Assembly (NCBI GenBank): GCA_000750105.3
Contig: JPHH03000005.1
Location: 930,001-994,000 of the forward strand
Direction of reading: 5' to 3'
DNA length: 64,000 nt
From: Tolypocladium sp. Sup5 PDA-1
Taxonomy: Eukaryota; Ascomycota; Sordariomycetes; Hypocreales; Ophiocordycipitaceae
The notes under the pieces were generated by a model. It did no database searches. It was given only the letters and a program-made list of their open reading frames with translations, and had not been told where the DNA came from. This document shows positions 55,783-64,000 of this stretch, one piece after another (the first letter of the stretch is position 1; every line of letters starts with the position of its first letter). The translations under genes were made by a program, and so were the position numbers.

Positions 55783-57803
55783 ATGTCGAACCCTCTGCCC
55801 TCAATGCCTCCAGGGCGCCCAACCGCGATTCCCGTCGATGCCCCGTCGTCCACCTGGGACCGCATAACCTCGTGGGTGTCGGAGAACAAGGCTGTTGTCT
55901 ACACGATCGCAGGTGTCGCCGTCGTCGTCACAGGCGCCGGCGTCGTCTATTACCTGAACTCGGACGCGGTATGTCTGGTAGCTCCTGGTCAGGGCGGATG
56001 CGGTGGCCATGAGCGAGAGCTCCCTATCGCGAATTATTGCTGACTGTTTTCGTTCCCCCAGGCATCCAAGGCAGATTCATCCCCGAAGCTCAGCAAGAAG
56101 GAGAGGCGGAAGCGAAAAGAAGCCGAGCGCAAGGCCGCCGAGACCAAGGAGACACCCACCGCCTCTCAGTCCAAGGCCGCCTCGGTCCAGAGCGACTCCG
56201 AGCTGCCCGACATCGACGAAACATTGGTATTAAGCCTGACGCAGGAGCAGCGCGAGGAGTATGCCGCAAAGCTCAAGCAGGCCGGAAACAAGGCATATGG
56301 CGACAAGGCGTACAACAAGGCCATTGACCTCTACTCCAAGGCCATCCTGTGCAAGCCCGACCCCGTCTTCTACTCCAACCGAGCCGCCTGCCACAGCGCC
56401 ATGAGTGAATGGGACAAGGTCGTCGAGGACACCACCGCCGCCATCAACATGGACCCCGAGTATGTCAAGGCCATCAACCGCCGCGCGACCGCCTACGAGC
56501 ACCAGAAGATGTACTCCGAGGCTCTGATGGACTTTACCGCCTCGTGCATAATTGACAACTTCAAGAGCGACTCCACCGCCCAGGCCGTCGAGAGGCTGCT
56601 CAAGGTCTTTGCGGAGCACAGGGCCAAGGAGATGATGGCCTCGAGGCCCCCCAAGCTGCCCAGCCCCATCTTCGTCGGCAACTACCTCCACAGCTTCCGC
56701 CAGAAGCCCCGTCCCGCTGAACTAGAGGACTCGGTTGAGCTGGACCTGGAGACCGGCAAGGGACAGCTGCAGCTGGGTCTGCAGGGCCTGGAGAAGAAGA
56801 CTGCTGATGGCTACGAGGAGGGCCGACAGGCGTTCGAGAAGGCCCTGGAGCTCGGCGACCTTGGAGAGCAGGAGGCCCTGGCCTACAACCTGAGGGGAAC
56901 CATGCGAACGCTCCTCGGCAACCACGCCGAGGCGACCGAGGACTTTGACAAGAGCATCGAGCTCGACCCCAGCATGGTCCAGAGCTACATCAAGCGCGCC
57001 AGCATCAGCCTGGAGCTTGGCGAGCCCGACAAGGCCGAGGCTGAGTTTGCCAAGGCCCTTGAGCAGAACAATGACGATCCGGATGTCTACTACCACCGGG
57101 CCCAGGCCAACTTCATCAAGGGTGACCTGTCCGAGGCCCAGAAGGACTACCAAAAGTCCATTGACCTAGACAAGGACTTCATCTTCTCCCACATCCAGCT
57201 GGGCGTGACCCAGTACAAGATGGGCTCGATTGCATCCTCCATGGCGACGTTCCGACGATGCATCAAGAACTTCCCCAAGGTCCCTGATGTCTACAACTAC
57301 TACGGCGAGCTGTTGCTCGACCAGGGCAACTTTGCCGAGGCCGTCGAGAAGTTCGATACCGCCATGGAGATGGAGAAGCAGTCCAAGCCCATGTCCATGA
57401 ACGTGCTGCCCCTCATCAACAAGGCGCTGGCCCTGTTCCAGTGGAAGCAGGACTTTAAGGAGGCGGAGAAGCTCTGCCAGAAGGCTCTGATTAGTGAGTT
57501 TCACCCCGGCTGAGAGTGAATGACAGCACGATGGCTAACAAAACCCGCGCAGTTGATCCAGAGTGCGACATTGCCGTGGCCACCATGGCCCAGCTCCTCC
57601 TCCAGCAGAACAACGTGACCGAGGCGCTCAAGTACTTTGAGCGCGCAGCGGAGCTCGCCCGGACGGAGGGCGAGATTGTCAACGCCCTGTCCTACGCCGA
57701 GGCGACGAGGACACAGGTGCAGGTTACCGAGAAGTACCCCAAGCTGGCAGCCAAGCTGGCTGGCGGTGGCGGACCCCCTGGATTCAGGATGGGTCCCCAA
57801 TAA
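55783..57803 (+). CDS. tom70: Mitochondrial import receptor TOM70
   Basis: Outer-membrane receptor for hydrophobic precursors such as carrier proteins, with Hsp70/Hsp90 docking. Exons: 55783-55968, 56062-57493, 57553-57803; 622 aa. An N-terminal anchor (VVYTIAGVAVVVTGAGVVYYL, about residues 38-58) is followed by a basic, Lys/Glu-rich linker (KLSKKERRKRKEAERK), then an N-terminal TPR cluster (AAKLKQAGNKAYGDKAYNKA; YSNRAACHSAM, the clamp type) and C-terminal TPRs (EATEDFDKSIELDPS; VYYHRAQANFIKGDLSEAQ). It ends in a Gly/Pro-rich tail. Introns are 93 and 59 nt, and both keep frame. Confidence 0.97.
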
Positions 57804-58765
57804 ACGGGGTTCGCGCTCTTGTACAACCAAAAAGGTGAGTCGAGAGAGACGCTGTCGTTTATCGGATGTAAGTTTACGAGGTCGGGAAGAGATGCCGCGG
57901 AAAGGCACAGAGCACGGCGGGCTGTTGGCTTATCCAGCTAAGGCGGGCCGCCTGCGTCTTTCACTTGGGAAGTGAGGCTCGCTGGCTTTGGAGGGTGTCC
58001 TGGGCGGCTGTGTAATGCATACAAAAACGAAGCAGTCTTGTACATGTATTATTTAATGGCACTTCCCTCCCCTTATTTACGTGAAACCACTGACCGTACG
58101 GCGAGAATTGTGAGGGTTGGCATTGGCAGTCACAGTGTGCGACGCTGAAAGGATTGATGCAGTTGGCTGAGAAGTCAACCGAGGCCCTTTAAGAAAATAC
58201 CCCTTGAGCTTGCATCTTCGGCAAGCTTTACAGATTCCTCTTTTGGAAATGCTCTGTCAACACGGCCGAATTCTGGATGCTTTCTGACAGAAGACGTGCA
58301 CAGCTATCCTAGACCGTGAATACCATCGCCACGGCTGCAGGGTCAAATTCACGGCGCTTTCACAACGCTCTAGCGCCACGATACCACACCAAAAATCTCA
58401 GCTGCATGGTGCGTCCAGCGAAGCATCAAAGCATGAATGAAGTCAAGGAGATGCTCATTCATGGGATGTTGACCGTATTTCGGAAACAGAGATGCACCTG
58501 TTTACGGTCTACGTAACGGCGTGTCGATTCCACGCCTTAGCTGCCTGGGTGCGGGGTGCGGCGGCAACCTTCAACTTCAGTCCTACACGATACCTTCAAC
58601 AAAGGCTGTTCTCACGAAGACGAAAGTCCTTGTGACCCCTGTTCATGGGCAAGCCACCATCCTTAGCGGTTCATATAAAAGGAGCGTGAAATGCCGTTCA
58701 CTTGAGCTCCTCATTCTCTCTCATCACCACCACCGCCACCATCACCACCACCAAAGACCCTGACG
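57804..58765. other. Intergenic region TOM70 / hydrolase
   Basis: 962 bp. No gene seen until the TATA element and CAC-rich leader of the hydrolase gene. Confidence 0.5.
58674..58680 (+). promoter_or_regulatory. TATA box of the alpha/beta hydrolase gene
   Basis: TATAAAA 86-92 bp upstream of the start codon, the clearest core promoter in the window. Between it and the ATG lies a CAC/CACCAT-rich leader (about 58724-58754). Confidence 0.55.
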
Positions 58766-59883
58766 ATGCTTACCAAAACGACACAAGTCTACGCCAACCA
58801 TGGCATGCCGCTCGAGTGCGACATCTACGCCGCAGAAGACTACCCCAAGGACACGCCCGTATTTATTTACTTCCATCCCGGCGGCCTTGTCGACTGGGGC
58901 CGTGATGTTATCCCGCCGTGGCTCGTCCAGGTATACCACCGCTCCTCATCCGAGCTCCGAGTTGAACCGTTCATGCTGATGTGAACTGCGCCGTCTAGGT
59001 CTGCCTTCAACGCAGATGGCCACTCATAAGTCCAAGCTACCGACTTCTACCGCAGACCGGTGCCAAGGGGCTCCTTGAGGATGTTTCCGCGGCGTATGCG
59101 TTTGCGCAGAAGTGGGATGTCCCCGAAGGAAAGACGCGGCGTGTGATTTCCGGCGGTGGAAGTGGAGGTTTGTGTCTCTGGGATCTAGATTTCAAGAATC
59201 TCCCACTGACATTGAGCGAAATCACAGGAGTATTCACCGCTGCTCTCATCACTCACCACTGCCAGCCGACGCCCCTCGCCCTCTTCTCCATCGAAGGCAT
59301 CAACACCTTCCGCCACCACTTCTTCAATTCCTCCACGCTGCTCACCCCCGAGCCCATCCAGGACGCCGACATGGCCGACATCATCGCCGGCCCCATCGCG
59401 GTCGGCGTGACTCCCCCCGGCGCCGTGTCTGCGTTCCGCCTCGAGAAGCTCAGGGCAGACGGCTCCAAGAACCCAGACTACAAGATGCCAGCTGCGCCGG
59501 CGCAGGATGGACCAGCGCCGAAGCACTGGAGGGGCGAGCTGTACGATTATTACACGTACAAGAACGGCTGGCTCGATCTGATCGGCGAGATTGATCCCGG
59601 GTATGAATGGGCCAAGGAGAAGTCACCTGCTGCGAGGGAACGTGTCGCCAAGTGGCCGCCGACGGTCATCTTCCACGGCAATGACGACGACGATGTGCCG
59701 CTGAGTGTGAGCGAGCAGATGCGGGACTGCCTCGGCGAGGACAAGGTGTCGCTTTTCGTCGCTGATGGGCAGCCGCATCTGTACGAGCTGACCAAGTTCA
59801 TCGACGATGATGTGCCTGAGATGGGGGCTGTCAAGGACGCGGTGAAGCGCCTGGATGAGATTGTAGGAAGCACCACGGGATGA
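58766..59883 (+). CDS. Alpha/beta hydrolase (esterase/lipase-like)
   Basis: Exons 58766-58930, 58999-59167, 59228-59883; 329 aa. An oxyanion-hole-like FHPGGLVDWG replaces the canonical HGGG; ISPSYRLLPQ is typical of the fold-3 family; the nucleophile elbow is likely GGGSGG, where the Ser would be catalytic; acid and His candidates are in VIFHGNDDDDVP and ADGQPHLYE near the C-terminus. There is no signal peptide, so it is probably cytosolic. Intron 2 (60 nt, with a ctgac branch) is a multiple of three and has no stop, so a retained form would insert 20 residues directly after the elbow. The TATA promoter suggests regulated expression. Substrate unknown. Confidence 0.8.
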
Positions 59884-59930
59884 ATGTTTGAGGAATGTAT
59901 TCTCATTACATTGCGGCCTGTTCTATGCCG

Positions 59931-60572
59931 TCAAGCTTGATCTGTTTCCAAATCACTTCTTATCAGCCCGAAAAAGATGTCGTCCATCACCTCCCCGTTC
60001 TTCTCCGTCGCTAGCCGTCTCCTCCCCTCCTGGACAAAGCCGCACTTCTTCAAGATCTTGGCGCTCTGCGTGTTCCTGCTGAAGACCATGGCCTCCAGCC
60101 TGTTGAGCCCCGTCCACGTCGCGAATATCCAGCGCGTAAAGGCCCGCACCGCCTCGGTCATGTAGCCCCTGCCCCAGGCCGAGGGGGTCAGCCAGTAGCC
60201 CAGCTCCCAGTTGCGGTAGTAGACGTCGTCCCCGGGCATCACGCCCACGGCGCCAATGTACAGCGGCTCGGCGGATGGGTTGCCCTCGGTGCCGGGCTTG
60301 ACGAAGATGGCGCCGTGGAGGGGGTAGCGGCTCTCGACGCCCGCGCTATGGCGCGCGAGGAAGGCCTCCGCGTCGGCGGGGGTGTAGGGCGAGGGGAAGC
60401 GGTCGCGGAGGTTGGCGGCTATGGAGGCATGGTTTGCCGCGGCGGTGAGGGCCGCGGCGTCTGAGGCGACGTAGCGGCGGATGATGAGGCGTTCAGTCTC
60501 GAGGAGGAGGGCGCCAGGCTCCCCGCCAGGGGGGTTGAGCGCCCCGAGCGTTCTGTCTTTGGGCGCTGCCAT
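59931..60572 (-). CDS. GNAT-family N-acetyltransferase (RimJ/RimL-like)
   Basis: Single-exon frame, 213 aa, from ATG 60572. The N-terminus LLLETERLIIRRYVASDAAAL is typical of the Acetyltransf_3 family; IGAVGVMPGDDVYYRNWELGYWL leads to the acetyl-CoA loop region AWGRGYMTEAVRAF (the Q/RxxGxG/A-like segment is GRGYM); VFSRNTQSAKILKKCGFVQEG closes the fold. The substrate is unknown. It converges on the hydrolase gene with only 47 bp between stop codons, so their 3' untranslated regions probably overlap. Confidence 0.9.
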   Translation of the reverse strand: MAAPKDRTLGALNPPGGEPGALLLETERLIIRRYVASDAAALTAAANHASIAANLRDRFPSPYTPADAEAFLARHSAGVESRYPLHGAIFVKPGTEGNPSAEPLYIGAVGVMPGDDVYYRNWELGYWLTPSAWGRGYMTEAVRAFTRWIFATWTGLNRLEAMVFSRNTQSAKILKKCGFVQEGRRRLATEKNGEVMDDIFFGLIRSDLETDQA

Positions 60573-60909
60573 AATGAAACTTGGCGAGATTCCCTCACAA
60601 TCACAAGTCCGAGATGAGTTGAGTTTCCACTTGTGATGGCTTTCTTTCTCTCAAGCGAACGAGTGGACTCTTTATATGTGAACAGTGATTGTGCGATTGA
60701 GTCACATCTATTACCAGCTGGCCCGTGCGCGGAGTTGTGTTAGACTCAAGCCTCAAGTGCCTACGCCTGCCTTTTTTGGAGTATGACCCGAACCTCGACC
60801 TGTGGACTCTGTGTACGACAAAACCGAGACAGTAAAACACAAGAACTTTTCCTTTGGAGTCATGTACTGCGCACTCTTCCATCCATGACTTCCTCCGATG
60901 TCGCCGCCA
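60573..60909. other. Intergenic region
   Basis: 337 bp upstream of the GNAT gene. No gene seen. Confidence 0.5.
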
Positions 60910-61740
60910 TCAATGACATGAACCCAGCTTCCTCAACGAACATGACCAGTTGCACCGCCCCAACATTGACTCAGTCCGAAAGCCCTCAGCCGTCAAGCGG
61001 CATCGCATCCTGCAACTACTCTCCGTCAAACCCATCTCGATGGTTGAAAGGGCTGCTCGCCTCATCCTTCGAGTCCACCTCCGGAGGGTTCGGCATATGG
61101 CATAGTACGTCTCAGTAGACTGCTCCAACCCCAACTTGCCTCTCTTCCAGAAAACCATGCGCTGGACAGCTGGGCGCATGTCAACATCCCCGTTTGGGAC
61201 CTGCCGCCAGTGGTTGCTCGCTCCGTGCGCCGCGCGCGTAGCCGCATTTCTCGGTGCGGAAGTGGCACAGTCGTCCCAGCTGAGACAGGATCTTGGCCCA
61301 CTGGCCGTCGGTGAGGAACTCGTACTCGAGGTCGATATGGCGCAGGGTTCGGGCGCTGTGCCTGAGGATCTCGATGAAGGCAACTGCCGAGAGTTTGGTG
61401 TTGGCGAGGCGTAGGGTGTGCAGGTGGGAGAAGCGTCTGCCGTCGATGTAGTTGTCGAGGAGAACCTTGCCGGTTTTGGTAACGGAGAGGTGCCCGAGGT
61501 TCTTGGCGGTCGTGTGGTCGAAGAGACGCAGCATGGTGTATGTATACGGGGCCCAGCCGTTGAAGCCGTGCATCTTGGTGTCCAAGTATCGAGGGCATCC
61601 GGCGAGATCATCTATTGGGGTCACCACCTCGCTCCTCGCGCCGTCGCTCAGCAGATCAAGCTCCCTGCTCAGGGGAAGAGAAACGCTAAGGCGCGTCAAC
61701 TTGGGTAGCTTGACCTAACGGAGCGCGTTGAGGACAGCGT
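60910..61740 (-). pseudogene. Relic of an LRR/F-box-type gene
   Basis: The minus frame 61699-61181 reads like the LRR part of a fungal F-box protein: VKLPKLTRLSVSLPLSREL, PYTYTMLRLFDHTTAKNL, FSHLHTLRLANTKLSAVAF and ARTLRHIDLEYEFLTDGQW. Just upstream the same frame has PFSDAVLNALR, then TAG where a sense codon would continue into VKLPKL. Either this is a nonsense mutation (C to T fits) or the TAG is a splice acceptor for exons I cannot find. No F-box is seen upstream. Downstream the frame ends at 61181, and other frames continue to about 60910 without conserved sequence. Confidence 0.5.
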
Positions 61741-61799
61741 CCGAGAAAGGCTTCAAGGAAGAATTGTTTCTCTACATGTTTCTGTGAGTTATTTCTTTC

Positions 61800-62260
61800 A
61801 CTATCAGTTTCATTTGGACCTGATGTCCTTGCTGCCTCCCTTCATACTGCACTATTTACTACCTGCTCAAGCCCCATCGGCCCTCGACGCCCATAGCAAG
61901 CAAGTCATAACCCGCGCAATCTGGGAAATGGAAAACTCATTCCTTGGAACTGGCTCTTTCACCTGGCCCTGGTGTCCCTGCCGCCTCTCGTCATAGTGCA
62001 TGCAGTGTTGGCCTACTCAAGCCCCATTGCTCCGTGACGCCTATAGCGGACAACCTAACCATGCAGCAAACCATAACACGCGTAGTCTAGAGAAGAGAAA
62101 AATTGGTTCTTTATACAGTCTCTTTCATAGGGACCTGATGTCCTCGCCACTGCCTCGCCATAATGCAGTGTGGATGGATATATGCTACAACTCCATCGCT
62201 CCCCGACGCATGTAGCAGAGCAGCCAACTCAAATATGTAGAAGTCCAACTCTTGAAATGC
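61800..62260. repeat. Three-copy degenerate tandem repeat, unit about 150-166 bp
   Basis: Landmarks recur in order: ggacctgatgtcc at 61816, ggccctggtgtcc at 61965, ggacctgatgtcc at 62131; a gctgcctc/gccgcctc/tgcctcg block followed by catant-gca; ctcaagccccat at 61865 and 62015 (ctccatcgctcc at 62191); gacgcc-atagc after each; and cataacccgcg / cataacacgcg after the first two. The array lies between the LRR relic and the 3' end of the SulP permease gene. Confidence 0.75.
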
Positions 62261-62304
62261 TCATTGCTAAATGCTTTCAAGCACATGGCCGCCCAATTTT
62301 CACA

Positions 62305-64000
62305 TCATTCGCCATTCCCGCGCACGCTGCTCCCGCTGCCCACCCCGATGCTCTCCTCGTACTCAGTCCACCGCAACGCCTCCTCCACGTCCATGACAAA
62401 GTGCGACTCGCCGCCACACAGAGCGACGATGCCACTGCGCTCCATGAGGTGCCACACAGGGTGGTTTCGCCGGCTCGGCCCGCGGGAGAAGAAGACGCGC
62501 ACGCCGCGCTCCCTGTAGTTGCGCACAATCTCCTCAAGCACCTGCGTGCCGGACCCGTCCATCGACGTCACCCCGTGTATGTCGAAGATGACGTTGCGGT
62601 TCGACTCCTGGCTGCGTATCCGAGGCAGCGCTGGGTGCGCCGCCGACGTGCCGTACAGCTCCAGCCGCCGCAGCCGCGCCTTGAGCTCGCCCGTGTTGGC
62701 AAACGTTAGCGGCTCGGGGATCTTGACGATGAGGCATCCTTCGATGAACTCGAGGCTCGAGCTGTCCGCCTCGGCGTTCTCGAACCGGTTCGTGCCCGGG
62801 ATACGGCCCATGATCTGGATCCGCGGCCGGGTGCTGTGCTTGATGACGAGCAGGACGGAGATGCCCACGCCGAGGGCCATGCCCAGGGTGAGCGAGTAGA
62901 AAATGGTGGAGAGGAAGATGATGGCCATGAGGGAGAGCTCCTTCCAGCCGTGGATGCGCACAAAGAACATAATGTCGTGGGGGGCCTCTTCTATCAGCGA
63001 CCAAGCCACGACGGAGATCATCGACGATAGCACGGGTTTCTGGATGACACTTAGCATGGTGTCTGATGTGAAGTTTTCAGTTTGGTTACTTACCGGCAGG
63101 TAGTAAAACTCTGGCAGCAAAAACAGGATGGACAGCAGCGAGATCAAGCTCAGAAAGATGGAGCTCATCGGGCTCTTCCCGCCCGTCGTCTTGTTCACCT
63201 TGCTCCTCCCGTAGCCGCCAAACGCCGGCAGGCTCATGAAGCTCGCGCCCACCAGGTTCGCCACGCCCAGCGCAAGCATCTCGCGGTTGGCGCTCAGCTC
63301 CATCCCCTGGATGGTGTCGCTGCCCCCAAGACTCTTGGCCGCGACCGACGACTCGAAGAAGCCGAGCAGTGCGATGAGAAACGACGTCGACATGGCGGCG
63401 CGGATGTGGCGCATGTGCGCGAGCTGAAAGGGCCAGCGGAAGGCGAAGAGATTGCCGGTAGCCGACTTGACAGTCCCGAGGACGTCGACGCCTTGCTCGT
63501 CCCACCGGAAGTGCGCGCAGAGGATGGCGGAAGCAACGACGATGAGGAAGCGGTCGGGGATGAAGACGACGGAGGGGAACCGTTTCTCAAGGCGCTTCTT
63601 GAGCTCACTGTAACTGAGGTTAGCATGATCAGTAAGCTCGGAAGAGAGCCGGCGACTCCTTACCGGCAGATCATGATGACGAGGAAGCTGATTCCGGCAA
63701 CAGCAGCTGTTAAATGGTGGGCTTCGCTGGCGTTTTCGACAATGAAGCGAATCTTGTCGACGCTGCTGCCGTGGCTCACGCCCAGCTCATCCGCAAGATC
63801 CCCGAGGCCCAGCTCGGGAATCAGCTGGTCCACCGCAATGACGAAGCCAATCGCACTAATAAAGCCTCGCAAAAACGGCCTGCTTAGGACACTGTCCAAG
63901 AAGCCAAGCCTCGCCAGACCAGCAATGAGCACTATGGCGCCCGCCATACCAGCCACCACGCCGCAAATCTGGGCGTGAAGGAGGTCGTTATCCTCCGACC
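62305..64000 (-). CDS. SulP/SLC26 sulfate-type permease with STAS domain (partial at window edge)
   Basis: Anion transporter of the SLC26/SulP family, probably plasma or vacuolar membrane. The 5' part lies beyond position 64000. Exons seen (minus): 64000-63664 (open), 63613-63094, 63039-62305. Several membrane helices are visible (AGMAGAIVLIAGLARLGFL; ISAIGFVIAVDQLI; SIFLSLISLLSILFLL; LMAIIFLSTIFYSLTLGMALG). The SulP signature region reads ANREMLALGVANLVGASF and PAFGGYGRSKVNKTTGGKSP. The C-terminal STAS domain runs from GCLIVKIPEPLTFANTGELK through VIFDIHGVTSMDGSGTQVLEE. Intron 63040-63093 is 54 nt, in frame and stop-free; intron 63614-63663 is 50 nt. Substrate (sulfate, or another anion) is not determined. 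Confidence 0.92.

Noticed and set aside
55515..56012. 165-codon frame overlapping the TOM70 start
   Set aside because: Runs out of frame through the TOM70 membrane anchor; Ser/Pro/His-rich leader artefact.
1772..64000. Secondary-metabolite or defence gene cluster
   Set aside because: No polyketide synthase, NRPS, terpene cyclase, P450 group, NLR or HET gene is present; neighbours are unrelated housekeeping genes.
1..64000. CRISPR array, prophage or intact transposon
   Set aside because: No evenly spaced identical repeats, integrase, reverse transcriptase or transposase; the two tandem arrays have contiguous degenerate units, not spacers.

Overview
The window is nuclear DNA of a filamentous ascomycete (Pezizomycotina), most likely a Sordariomycete of the Hypocreales. 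The evidence is: GC-rich genes on both strands; many short spliceosomal introns (mostly about 50-65 nt) with GTAAGT/GTATGT-type donors, CTAAC/CTGAC branch points and CAG/TAG acceptors; no operons; and a gene set of conserved fungal proteins plus fungus-specific families (Zn2Cys6 regulator, TPR/F-box proteins, ankyrin protein). The species cannot be fixed from sequence alone. No virus, plasmid, CRISPR array, intact transposon or clear biosynthetic cluster was seen.

Layout, with exon structures I reconstructed by hand: phospholipase D (1772-7311,+); COQ7 (7582-8369,-); RTF1 (8869-10937,+); a PGC1-like glycerophosphodiesterase (11274-12677,-); a Cat8/FacB-type Zn2Cys6 activator (13450-16286,-) with about 2.8 kb of gene-poor DNA upstream; a SET-domain (LSMT/RKM-like) protein (19131-20637,-); a YGR210C/YchF-type GTPase (21143-22588,+); a TPR/F-box/LRR protein (22937-25227,-) with a three-copy tandem repeat upstream; tRNA-Val(AAC) (26711-26784); an Mcp2/ADCK1-like kinase (27456-29365,-); a fungal protein of unknown function (29785-30557,+); PEX19 (30720-31946,-); UBC9 (32847-33493,+); asparagine synthetase (34483-36726,+); mitochondrial porin (37669-39066,+); a membrane-anchored J protein (39421-40416,-); a GH47 alpha-mannosidase (40850-42647,-); UPF1 (44102-47411,-); IMP4 (48043-48997,+); an Sso-type syntaxin (50618-51743,+); an ankyrin-repeat protein (52345-53262,-); an ABZ2-like aminodeoxychorismate lyase (53939-54828,-); TOM70 (55783-57803,+); an alpha/beta hydrolase (58766-59883,+); a GNAT acetyltransferase (59931-60572,-); an LRR/F-box gene relic (about 60910-61740,-); a second three-copy tandem repeat (61800-62260); and a SulP/SLC26 sulfate-type permease with STAS domain cut by the right edge (62305-64000,-).

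Most genes are housekeeping. Mitochondrial biology is well represented (COQ7, Mcp2-like kinase, porin, TOM70, possibly the J protein), as are RNA metabolism and transcription (RTF1, UPF1, IMP4) and membrane traffic or lipid turnover (PLD, PGC1-like, syntaxin, PEX19). Neighbours do not form a pathway. Several pairs are head-to-head over roughly 0.4-0.9 kb of shared promoter DNA (COQ7/RTF1, SET/GTPase, Mcp2/unknown, PEX19/UBC9, UPF1/IMP4).

The most unusual signals are at small scale: a PLD stop codon that is also a 5' splice site; a 10-nt internal microexon in the GTPase; two NAG acceptors 5 nt apart in UBC9; two unrelated three-copy degenerate tandem repeats; a recurrent intergenic TACGGAGTA/TACGAAGTAC motif; and several short 3n introns without stops. 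I found no convincing new multi-gene system.
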